A stretch of 64,000 bases of DNA from DASUPK01 sp963843085 (lineage in GTDB: Bacteria > Actinomycetota > Thermoleophilia > Solirubrobacterales > 70-9): positions 1,240,001-1,304,000 of the forward strand of contig CAWJJG010000011.1 in assembly GCA_963843085.1 (NCBI GenBank), given 5' to 3'. The position numbers and the translations under genes are program-made. The notes beneath the pieces were generated by a model that was not told the DNA's origin, did not search any database, and saw only the letters and a program-made list of their open reading frames with translations. Shown here piece by piece: positions 32,317 to 40,446 of this stretch (the first letter of the stretch is position 1; each line of letters opens with the position of its first letter).

Positions 32317-34752
32317 GTGGCGAACACCGCTGCGAAGAAGAAGCCGGCAACCAAGGCCTCAACCTATGGCGCCAAGGACATCACCGTCCTCGAGGGCCTC
32401 GAGGCCGTTCGCAAGCGCCCCGGCATGTACATCGGCTCGACCGGCCCCCGCGGATTGCACCACCTCGTCTACGAGGTTGTGGACAACTCCGTGGACGAGG
32501 CCATCGCCGGCCATGCCAAGCGCGTCACCGTGACGCTGCATCCCGACAACAGCTGCACCGTGGTCGACGACGGCCGCGGAATTCCCGTGGACAAGATGAA
32601 GAAGGCCAAGAACAAGCCCGCCGCGGAGGTCGTCCTGACCACGCTCCATGCCGGCGGCAAGTTCGGCGACGGCGGCGGCTACAAGGTCTCAGGTGGGCTG
32701 CACGGGGTCGGCGTCTCGGTCGTCAACGCCCTCTCGGAGAGGCTCGACCTGGAGATCTGGCGCGACGGCGCGGTCTGGACGCAGAGCTACGAGCGCGGCA
32801 AGCCTCTCGCGAAGCTCAAGAAGGGCCGTGCGGTGAAGACAACCGGGACGACCATCACCTTCGTCCCGGACACCGAGATCTTCGAGGACATCGAGTTCGA
32901 CTTCGACATCCTCGCCGAGCGGCTCCGGGAGACCGCATTCCTGACCCGCGGCCTGAAGGTCGAGCTGGTCGACGAACGAGGCGCCGGCCGCAAGGTCGAG
33001 TTCCTCTACAAGGGCGGCATCGCGGACTTCGTCAAGCACCTGAACGAGACGAAGGACCCGCTCCACCGCAAGATCATCTTCTTCGAGGGCGAGAACAAGG
33101 ATGGTCAGGTCGAGGTCGCGCTGCAGTGGAACTCCTCCTATCAGGAATCCACGTTCAGCTTCGCCAACAACATCAACACCCACGAGGGTGGCACGCACCT
33201 CTCCGGCTTCCGGTCGGCCCTGACCAGGACGCTCAACGCGATCGCGCGCAACCGCAACCTGCTCAAGGAGAAGGACGACAACCTCTCCGGCGAGGACGTA
33301 CGCGAGGGGTTGACCGCGGTGGTCTCGGTGAAGCTCGCTGATCCTCAATTTGAGGGTCAAACGAAGGGCAAGCTCGGCAACCCTCCGATCGAGGGCCTGG
33401 TCAAGGAGGTCGTCAATCGCCAGCTCGGGGACTTCCTCGAAGAGCACCCCGCCGATGCTCGCCGGATCCTGATCAAGGCCGTGGAGGCGGCGCGGGCTCG
33501 CGATGCGGCGCGCAAGGCGCGGGATCTGACGCGGCGCAAGTCCGCCCTGGAGAACTCCACGCTGCCGGGCAAGCTCGCTGACTGCTCGGTGAAGGACCCC
33601 GCTCTGGCGGAGCTGTTCATCGTCGAGGGTGACTCGGCCGGCGGCTCCGCCAAGCAGGGACGCGACAGGAACACGCAGGCCGTGCTGCCCCTCCGCGGCA
33701 AGATCATCAACGTCGAGAAGAGCCGGATCGACAAGGTCCTCTCAAACAACGAAATCCAGGCGCTGATCACCGCCATCGGGACCGGGCTGCAGGACGAGTT
33801 CAAGGTCGAGGACCTCCGGTACCACAAGATCGTGCTGATGACGGATGCGGACGTCGACGGGGCCCATATCCGGACCCTGGTCCTCACGTTCCTCTACCGC
33901 CAGATGAAGGAACTGATCGACGGGGGATTCGTCTATATCGCGAAGCCGCCGCTCTACAAGGTGAAGAACGGCTCTGGCGAAATCTACGTCGAGCGCGAGG
34001 GTGAGCTCGAAGAGCTCCTGCTCGCCGACAAGCTCGAGGAGTTCACCGTCGTGGACTCGACCGGCAAGGAGAGAAAGCTCTCCAAGCGCCGCTGGCAGGA
34101 CTTCAAGCGCCACTTCAAGGCGGTGGAGGGCTGGTCATCGACGCTGCGGGCCGAGTTCGGGCACGAGACGATCGACTTCATCTCCGACGCCCAGCTCCTC
34201 CAGACCGGCGCCAAGACGATGGCGGCCGCGGCCAAGCTCTTCAAGGCCAGGGATCTGAAGGACGCTCTCTACGAGACGAAGCTGCTGGACCAGAAGACCA
34301 CCGGCCTGACCGTCAAGGGCATCCACCGCCGTAGCGGTCTGGCGATCGAGCACAAGCTCTCCAAGGCGATGTTCGACTCACAGCCCTACAAGGAGCTGGT
34401 CGACGCCTACAGCAAGGTGGTCGCCGAGATGGGCAAGCCGCCGTTCGTGGTCTCGCTCGGCGAAAAGGAGGCCGAGGCCGAGAACTTCTCGGAGCTCCGC
34501 CGCGAGGTCCTCGAGCTCGCTCGCCAGGGCGTCACGCTCTCCCGCTTCAAGGGACTCGGCGAGATGAACTCCGAGCAGCTCCGCGAGACCACCATGGACC
34601 CGGAGACCCGGACGCTCCAGCAGGTCTCGATCGACGAGGCGGCCGCGAGTGGCCTGGAGCAGACTTTCTCCGACCTGATGGGTGACAAGGTTGAGCCCCG
34701 GAAGGCGTTCATCGAAAGACATGCCCGTGACGTCCGCTTCCTGGACGTCTGA
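32317..34752 (+). CDS. gyrB: DNA gyrase subunit B with TOPRIM insertion
   Basis: GyrB supplies the ATPase and TOPRIM parts of gyrase. The GTG start has GGAAG upstream. A basic N-terminus (ANTAAKKKPATKA) precedes the GHKL ATPase (EVVDNSVDEA; VDDGRGIPV; GGLHGVGVSVVNAL) and TOPRIM (EGDSAGGSAKQGRDR; DADVDGAHI). At 811 residues it is longer than usual actinobacterial GyrB (about 640-715) because of about 165 residues inserted between EREGELEELLL (about 565) and RFKGLGEMN (about 750), as in E. coli GyrB (804). The C-terminal FIERHARDVRFLDV is conserved. Confidence 0.96.
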   Translation: MANTAAKKKPATKASTYGAKDITVLEGLEAVRKRPGMYIGSTGPRGLHHLVYEVVDNSVDEAIAGHAKRVTVTLHPDNSCTVVDDGRGIPVDKMKKAKNKPAAEVVLTTLHAGGKFGDGGGYKVSGGLHGVGVSVVNALSERLDLEIWRDGAVWTQSYERGKPLAKLKKGRAVKTTGTTITFVPDTEIFEDIEFDFDILAERLRETAFLTRGLKVELVDERGAGRKVEFLYKGGIADFVKHLNETKDPLHRKIIFFEGENKDGQVEVALQWNSSYQESTFSFANNINTHEGGTHLSGFRSALTRTLNAIARNRNLLKEKDDNLSGEDVREGLTAVVSVKLADPQFEGQTKGKLGNPPIEGLVKEVVNRQLGDFLEEHPADARRILIKAVEAARARDAARKARDLTRRKSALENSTLPGKLADCSVKDPALAELFIVEGDSAGGSAKQGRDRNTQAVLPLRGKIINVEKSRIDKVLSNNEIQALITAIGTGLQDEFKVEDLRYHKIVLMTDADVDGAHIRTLVLTFLYRQMKELIDGGFVYIAKPPLYKVKNGSGEIYVEREGELEELLLADKLEEFTVVDSTGKERKLSKRRWQDFKRHFKAVEGWSSTLRAEFGHETIDFISDAQLLQTGAKTMAAAAKLFKARDLKDALYETKLLDQKTTGLTVKGIHRRSGLAIEHKLSKAMFDSQPYKELVDAYSKVVAEMGKPPFVVSLGEKEAEAENFSELRREVLELARQGVTLSRFKGLGEMNSEQLRETTMDPETRTLQQVSIDEAAASGLEQTFSDLMGDKVEPRKAFIERHARDVRFLDV

Positions 34753-34766
34753 GGAGGTGATCGCTG

Positions 34767-37619
34767 ATGGCTGACGGAGACCAGAACACCTTGGACGGCG
34801 CCCTCCACGGCAAGATCGAGGAGCGCGAGCTCGAGAAGGAGATGCGCTCCTCGTATCTCGATTACGCGATGAGCGTGATCGTGGGGCGCGCGCTCCCCGA
34901 TGTCCGCGACGGCCTGAAGCCGGTGCACCGGCGCGTCCTCTACGCGATGCACGACCTCGGGCTGCAGCCGAACCGGGCGTACCGGAAGTGCGCCTTCATC
35001 GTCGGCGAGGTGATGGGCAAGTACCACCCGCACGGCGACTCGGCGATCTACGAGACGCTGGTGCGAATGGCGCAGGATTTCGCGCTGCGCTACCCGCTCG
35101 TCGACGGGCAGGGCAACTTCGGCTCGATCGACGATGACCCGCCCGCCGCAATGCGGTACACGGAGGCGAGACTCGACTCCCTGGCCACTGAGATGCTCCG
35201 CGACATCGACGCCGACACCGTCGATTTCGGCCCGAACTACGACGAGTCGACGCGCGAGCCCGTGCTGCTGCCGGCCCGCTTCCCGAACCTGCTGGTCAAC
35301 GGCGCGACCGGGATCGCCGTCGGCATGGCGACCAACATCCCCCCGCACAACCTGCGCGAGGTGATCGGGGCCGTCAACGCGTACATCGAGGACCCCGAGG
35401 TCGACATGAAGGGCCTGATGAAGCACGTCAAGGGGCCGGACTTCCCTGGGGGCGGCACGATCATGGGCACGCAGGGCATCCGTGACGCGTACCGGTCGGG
35501 CCGCGGGTCGGTCAAGGTGCGCGCGAAGGCCCATGTCGAGCCGCTCAAGGGCGGCAAGGACGCGATCATCGTCACCGAGCTGCCCTTCATGGTGAAGAAG
35601 GGTGGGGAGGGTGGCCTGATCACCAAGATCGCCGACCTCGTCCGCGACAAGAAGATCACCGGCATCTCCGACCTGCGCGACGAATCGGACCGCAACGGCA
35701 TGCGCCTGGTGATCGAGCTGAAGCGGGGCGGCGACCCCGCTCAGGTGGTCCTCAATCAGCTCTACAAGCGCACCGCCATGCAGCAGGCCTTCGGCATCAA
35801 CATGGTCGCGCTGGTCGACGGCGTGCCGAAGACCCTCAGCCTCCGCGAGCTGGTCGAGCAATACGTCGGCCACCAGAAGGAGGTCATCACCCGGCGCACG
35901 CAGCATCAGCTTGCCCGGGCGGAGGCGCGCGCTCACATCCTCGAGGGGCTGTTGATCGCGCTCAAGAACCTGGATGCCGTGATCAAGCTGATCCGCTCCT
36001 CGAAGGACCCCGAGACCGCCCGCGACGGCCTGATCAAGAAGTTCAAGCTCAGTCGCGCTCAGGCACAGGCGATTCTCGACATGCGCCTGCAGCGCCTCAC
36101 CGCGCTCGAGGCCGACAAGATCAAGACCGAGCACGCCGAGCTCACGAAGCTGATCAAGGAGCTCCGCGCGATCCTGGCCGATGAGAAGAAGGTCCTCGCC
36201 TTGGTGAAGAAGGAGCTCTCCGAGGTCGGCGACCGTTACGGCGACGACCGCCGGACCGAGATCACCGCGTCCGAGGGCGACCTCGACATCGAGGACGTGA
36301 TCGCCGACCAGCAGATGGTGGTCTCGATCACCGCCTCCGGCTACGCGAAGCGCACGCCGCTGGTGACCTACCGCCAGCAGCGCCGCGGTGGCCGCGGGGT
36401 CATGGGGATGAACATGAAGGAGGGGGACTACATCGAGCACCTGCACGTCTGCTCGACGCACGATTACCTCCTCTTCTTCACCAATCAGGGGAAGGTCTAC
36501 CGGGTGAAGGTCTACGAGCTGCCGGAGGGCAGCCGCGCCTCCCGCGGCCGTGCCCTGGCGAACTTCCTGCCGCTCAAGGAGAGGGAGAAGGTGATGTCGG
36601 TGATCCCGACCCGCGACTTCTCCGAGGACAAGTACCTCGTCTTCGCGACCTCGCAGGGCATGGTCAAGAAGACGCTGTTCAAGGACTACGACACGCCGAT
36701 CCGCGCGGACGGGATCATCGCGATCAACATCAAGAAGGGCGATGAGCTGGTCCGGGTGCGGATGAGCTCCGGCAAGGACGACCTGATCATGGTCTCCAAG
36801 TCCGGCCACGCGATCCGCTTCAACGAGAAGCTCGCGCGCCCGATGGGACGAGGTACCGCCGGCGTCAAGGGGATGAACGTCGCCGCCAAGGGCAACGAGG
36901 TCCTCTCACTCGACGTGGTGGACCATCAGGACAGGAAGGGCGAGCTGCTGGTCGTCACCGAGAACGGCTACGGCAAGCGGACCTCGATCTCCGAGTATCC
37001 GATCAAGGGACGCGGCGGCAAGGGCGTCCTCACCGCGAAGCTGACCGCCAAGAAGGGCGGGCTCGCCGGCGCGCGGGTGGTGCGCGAGGGCCAGGAGCTG
37101 ATTTTCATCTCCCAGACCGGGATGGTGCAGCGCAACGCGGTGTCCGGCATCTCGCGGATGGGCCGGCCGACCCAGGGCGTGCGGGTCATGAACCTGAAGA
37201 AGGGCGACCGCGTCAGCGCCGTCGCCCTCGTCGTGGAGTCGGAGGCCAACGGCAACGGAAACGGCGCCGCCGCAACCGGCGCTCGGGTGGAGGATGAGGC
37301 TCCGACGGCTGAGAACCTGGCCGAGGAGGCCGCTGCGGCCGAAGCCTCCGGCAACGGAGAGGCCAAGGTCACGAAGAGCTCCGGATCGAGCGCGACTGCC
37401 CCCAAAGCCAGGCCGAAGTCGAAGCAGGCCACCAAGCCGAGGACGAAGCAGGTCGCCAAGCCGAGGAGCAAGGCCCCCGCCGTGAAGCCCAAGTCGAAAC
37501 CGGCACCGAAGAAGCGGAGCTCGTCGGGCGGAGGTTCCGCCGCGAAGCCGAAGGTGAAGCCGAAGCACACCGCGACGGCGAAACAGCGGGCTGAGAGCGC
37601 ACGCAAGCGAAAGCGGTAG
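34767..37619 (+). CDS. gyrA: DNA gyrase subunit A with long lysine-rich tail
   Basis: GyrA cuts and rejoins DNA. The active Tyr is in MRYTEARL; the quinolone region HPHGDSAIYETLVRM keeps the wild-type Ser. The C-terminal beta-pinwheel carries the GyrA box QRRGGRG (about 537-543), which marks a gyrase rather than Topo IV. After about residue 820 come some 130 residues of low complexity, first acidic/Ala-rich, then many KPRTK, KPRSK and KPKSK units, resembling histone H1-like tails. A perfect 10-base Shine-Dalgarno, GGAGGTGATC (34753-34762), begins right at the gyrB stop, four bases before the ATG, so strong co-translation is expected. Confidence 0.97.
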   Translation: MADGDQNTLDGALHGKIEERELEKEMRSSYLDYAMSVIVGRALPDVRDGLKPVHRRVLYAMHDLGLQPNRAYRKCAFIVGEVMGKYHPHGDSAIYETLVRMAQDFALRYPLVDGQGNFGSIDDDPPAAMRYTEARLDSLATEMLRDIDADTVDFGPNYDESTREPVLLPARFPNLLVNGATGIAVGMATNIPPHNLREVIGAVNAYIEDPEVDMKGLMKHVKGPDFPGGGTIMGTQGIRDAYRSGRGSVKVRAKAHVEPLKGGKDAIIVTELPFMVKKGGEGGLITKIADLVRDKKITGISDLRDESDRNGMRLVIELKRGGDPAQVVLNQLYKRTAMQQAFGINMVALVDGVPKTLSLRELVEQYVGHQKEVITRRTQHQLARAEARAHILEGLLIALKNLDAVIKLIRSSKDPETARDGLIKKFKLSRAQAQAILDMRLQRLTALEADKIKTEHAELTKLIKELRAILADEKKVLALVKKELSEVGDRYGDDRRTEITASEGDLDIEDVIADQQMVVSITASGYAKRTPLVTYRQQRRGGRGVMGMNMKEGDYIEHLHVCSTHDYLLFFTNQGKVYRVKVYELPEGSRASRGRALANFLPLKEREKVMSVIPTRDFSEDKYLVFATSQGMVKKTLFKDYDTPIRADGIIAINIKKGDELVRVRMSSGKDDLIMVSKSGHAIRFNEKLARPMGRGTAGVKGMNVAAKGNEVLSLDVVDHQDRKGELLVVTENGYGKRTSISEYPIKGRGGKGVLTAKLTAKKGGLAGARVVREGQELIFISQTGMVQRNAVSGISRMGRPTQGVRVMNLKKGDRVSAVALVVESEANGNGNGAAATGARVEDEAPTAENLAEEAAAAEASGNGEAKVTKSSGSSATAPKARPKSKQATKPRTKQVAKPRSKAPAVKPKSKPAPKKRSSSGGGSAAKPKVKPKHTATAKQRAESARKRKR

Positions 37620-37718
37620 ACGGCTTCGCCATCAGAACGCGGCGACAGGCGGCCGCCCCACATAAGTCGCTACGGGCTTCGCCCTCCGCTCCGAAGTGGA
37701 GCGCCTTGGTCGCCGCTA
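37620..37718. repeat. dispersed ~100-bp repeat, copy B
   Basis: It starts at the base after the gyrA stop and ends with the stop codon of the convergent HNH gene. It matches 22248-22347 (copy A) over its whole length at about 80%, with the best core at 37663-37692. It contains a GGGC-TTC-GCCC hairpin. A shared bidirectional terminator role is likely because both copies sit between convergent genes. Confidence 0.75.
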
Positions 37719-38351
37719 GGCGGTCAAGAGGTAAGGCTCCCACGCCTCCGGCGTCCGGGGCGCGGCGATGCGGATGAAGACCGTGGGGCCGGGCGGACGC
37801 GGGTTCCGCTTCGGATGCATGCGGATCTCGTGGGGGAGGCGGTTGCCCTTCTTGCGGTTGCAGGGGGCGCAGGAGGCGACGATGTTCTCCCAGACCGACT
37901 GGCCGCCGCGGCTCCGGGGGATGACATGGTCGACGGTCAGCGCCGGCTTCTCGGAGCCGCAGTACTGGCAGGTCCAGCCGTCGCGGGCCAGGACCGCCTT
38001 GCGGGTGATGCGTCGGCGATGGATGTCGCGGGGGACGCGGACGAAGCTGACCAACCGGATCACCTCCGGGCGGTCGACCCGCATCTTCTCCGAGCGCAGC
38101 ACGTCCGCGCCGTGCTCGAGGACCTCGGCCTTCTCCTTGAGCAACAGGACGAGCGCGCGTCGGACGGTGCAGACGTTGAGGGGCTCGTAGCTCGCGTTCA
38201 GAACCAGCACCCGCCCGCGGGTCAGGCGGCGGGCTGCGGATACCGCTACCTCGGGGTCGGCATCTCCATTCTGGGCGGCCTCGTGGCCGTTCTCGTGGGC
38301 GGCCTCATGGCCGTTGACCGCAACCCGCTGTGCGGTGGCCCCGTTGCCCAT
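37716..38351 (-). CDS. HNH endonuclease domain protein
   Basis: From the ATG at 38349-38351 the protein is 211 residues. The N-terminus has a short Asn-Gly-His-Glu repeat (NGHEAAHENGHEAAQNGD). A conserved middle block (RVLVLNASYEPLNVC) precedes the HNH nuclease: CQYCG, LTVDHVIPRSRGG, WENIVASCAPCNRKKGNR, with two zinc CxxC pairs and the catalytic His. This gene is widespread in actinobacteria near housekeeping genes; its natural target is unknown. Its stop lies in repeat copy B. Confidence 0.85.
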   Translation of the reverse strand: MGNGATAQRVAVNGHEAAHENGHEAAQNGDADPEVAVSAARRLTRGRVLVLNASYEPLNVCTVRRALVLLLKEKAEVLEHGADVLRSEKMRVDRPEVIRLVSFVRVPRDIHRRRITRKAVLARDGWTCQYCGSEKPALTVDHVIPRSRGGQSVWENIVASCAPCNRKKGNRLPHEIRMHPKRNPRPPGPTVFIRIAAPRTPEAWEPYLLTA

Positions 38352-38376
38352 GCTGGGCGCGATTGTAATGCAGGGC

Positions 38377-39237
38377 CTACTCGGCTCCGGGAACTCCGGG
38401 CGGGGCCGCGATGGGCCAGCTGCCCAGCACGCGCACGTTCTCGGCCTTCGAGCGAAGCACGTCGATCGCCCCTGAGAGTGGGTCCTCGGCCACCGTTCCC
38501 TCGACATCGAGGAAGAACTGGTAGCGCCCGAGCCCCCTGCGCAGCGGCCGCGACTCGATCCGGCTGAGGTTGATCTCCCGGTCCGAGAAGACCTGGAGCG
38601 CGTCGACCAGCGCCCCGGGGTGGTCCTCACCGAGCTCCGAGAAGACCAGTGAGGTGCGCCACGGCCCCGAGCCGGACGGCACTGTCCCGTCGGGCGCGAC
38701 CCAGACGAAGCGGGTGATGTTGTCGGGCTCGTCCTCGACACCCTGACGGAGGACGGCGGCGCCGTAGAGCTTCGCGGCCGACTCGGCTCCGAGTGCCGCC
38801 CAGGGCTGGTCCGCCTCGGCGACGGTGCGCACCGCCTCGGCCGTGCTCGGCGCGGCACGCACCTCGGCCTGAGGCAGATTCTCCCGGATGAACCGGGCAC
38901 ACTGCGCACTCGGCTGCGGATGGGAGATGACGGCCTCGATCCGCTCCAGCGGCATATCCTCGCGCGCGATCAGGCAGTGGCGGATCGGCAGGTCGTACTC
39001 GCCGACGAGGGTGACCCCGTCGGCGTCGAAGGCGAGGGCGTCCAGGGTCGCCGTGACGGCCCCTTCGATCGAGTTCTCGAACGGGACCAGCGCCCGGCCG
39101 GCCTCGCCCTCACGCACCGCCAGGATCGCGTCGTAGACACTCGCCGAGGGCACGGGATCCACCTCCGCATCGCCGATTGCGGAGTTCAGGGCGTCCTCGC
39201 TGAAGGTTCCCCGCGGCCCGAGGTACGCGATTCGCAT
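38377..39237 (-). CDS. pheA: prephenate dehydratase
   Basis: PheA converts prephenate to phenylpyruvate for phenylalanine. The 286-residue protein has a periplasmic-binding-like catalytic domain (YLGPRGTFSEDAL; VPFENSIEGAV; ISHPQPSAQC; NITRFVW with the catalytic TRF) and a C-terminal ACT domain (HPGALVDALQVFSDREINLS; ESRPLRRGLGRYQFFLD) that binds phenylalanine for feedback control. It starts at an ATG and is 25 bases upstream of the HNH gene start. Confidence 0.95.
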   Translation of the reverse strand: MRIAYLGPRGTFSEDALNSAIGDAEVDPVPSASVYDAILAVREGEAGRALVPFENSIEGAVTATLDALAFDADGVTLVGEYDLPIRHCLIAREDMPLERIEAVISHPQPSAQCARFIRENLPQAEVRAAPSTAEAVRTVAEADQPWAALGAESAAKLYGAAVLRQGVEDEPDNITRFVWVAPDGTVPSGSGPWRTSLVFSELGEDHPGALVDALQVFSDREINLSRIESRPLRRGLGRYQFFLDVEGTVAEDPLSGAIDVLRSKAENVRVLGSWPIAAPPGVPGAE

Positions 39238-39264
39238 GGCTGGCGTCGGGGTCCTCGCCCCCGG

Positions 39265-40341
39265 TCAGGAGCCGAAGACGACGGTGTACGTCGACGAGTT
39301 GTTGTCGGTGAGCTGCTCGCTAGGCACGGGCTCGACGACGACCTCCAACTGAGTGGGCGTGCCCGGCGTCGGCTTCGCGGTCAGCGGGATCTTGATCGTT
39401 CCCGACTGGCCGGCGCTGAGCGAGGGGAGCTGGCCGGTGAGGGTGGTGCCTCCCAGCTGGACGTTGACCTTGATCCCGGATTCGTCGCTGTCGCCTGAGT
39501 TGGTCACGCCGATGTCGATCTCGGTCGAGTCGCTCGGAACCGTGGTCGTCGTGTCCGGCGAGAGCTGCGTGCTGCCGATCGTGGTGGAGTCGAGGGAGAG
39601 GCCGTGGACGCCGCCGGTCGTCGCAGTGTTGCCGGTAATCGCGTTCAGCTTGGTGACCAGGTTGGTCTGATCGAGATAGTCCGTCGCGTTCGCCGGCATG
39701 AAGTTCCCCGGCGGCAGAGGCTGCCCCTCGACGCCCTCGTCCTTCAGCACCTTCTGGATGTCGGGCTTGCCGATCTGCGTCCAGAGGATGTCGCTGGCGT
39801 AGAGGGAGCCCATCGCGTTGGAGATCGTCGTGATCGCATCCGCTGTCTGGCTGCGTGCGGCAGCCTGGGTCACGTTGGACGCGATGGCGGTGAGCGCATC
39901 CCGCCGCAGCGTCAGGGTCTGCTCCACGGCCGCCTGGGCGTCGTGCATCTGACCCGGCACGCTCAGGCTGTCGGCGCGGTCGAGCAGGCTGGTGGAGGCG
40001 TCTCGCTGGGCGAGCACCTGGTTCTGCACGTCGACCGAGCTGGAGGCGCCGCTCGGGGAGTTGAGCAGCTGGAAGAAGCCGGTCCCGCTCTGCTGGGATT
40101 GCTGCATGATCGTCGCGACATTCGAGTCGTAGTTGCGGAGGGCGCGGTCGGACCGGGCCTTCAGGCAGCCCCTGAATCCGATCACGACCAGGATCAGGAA
40201 GGCGAGACCCACCCCGACGCCGATCAGGCGGCGGACCAGGTACTGCTGGCGTCGCCGTTGGGGCCCCCCGACCCTGCGCCTCGGGCGGTCCGGCTCGTCG
40301 GCGACGACCACGTCGTCTTGTTCCTCGTCGAGGAATGCCAA
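39265..40341 (-). CDS. single-span membrane protein with CARDB-like C-terminal domain
   Basis: A TTG at 40339-40341 gives 358 residues. An acidic then Arg-rich cytoplasmic part (PDRPRRRVGGPQRRRQQY) leads to one membrane helix (about 45-66). A long helical ectodomain follows (about 70-230, Gln/Asp/Ser/Thr rich). The C-terminal 100 residues form a beta-sandwich with EIDIGVTNSGDSDESGIKV and TDNNSSTYTVVF, typical of CARDB/cell-adhesion-like Ig modules. The start is uncertain; the frame stays open upstream, opposite the kinase gene. It is divergent from that kinase. Function unknown. Confidence 0.6.
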   Translation of the reverse strand: MAFLDEEQDDVVVADEPDRPRRRVGGPQRRRQQYLVRRLIGVGVGLAFLILVVIGFRGCLKARSDRALRNYDSNVATIMQQSQQSGTGFFQLLNSPSGASSSVDVQNQVLAQRDASTSLLDRADSLSVPGQMHDAQAAVEQTLTLRRDALTAIASNVTQAAARSQTADAITTISNAMGSLYASDILWTQIGKPDIQKVLKDEGVEGQPLPPGNFMPANATDYLDQTNLVTKLNAITGNTATTGGVHGLSLDSTTIGSTQLSPDTTTTVPSDSTEIDIGVTNSGDSDESGIKVNVQLGGTTLTGQLPSLSAGQSGTIKIPLTAKPTPGTPTQLEVVVEPVPSEQLTDNNSSTYTVVFGS

Positions 40342-40446
40342 ACCGCCGCTCAGTATGAACAGGGGGCGCGACGCATGTAATCCAGGCCGTTTTGGGGCGC
40401 GGTGGCGCGCAGGAAGAGACGCTTCGCCACCGAACTTGGAGAAGCC

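Noticed and set aside
32478..32486. TGTGGACAA, a perfect reverse DnaA box, inside gyrB.
   Set aside because: It encodes the invariant GyrB ATPase motif VVDNS; coding constraint explains it and no other boxes cluster there.
34407..36809. An 800-codon open frame on the minus strand opposite gyrB/gyrA.
   Set aside because: High GC removes stop codons from shadow frames; the plus-strand genes are certain and the minus frame shows no recognisable domain.
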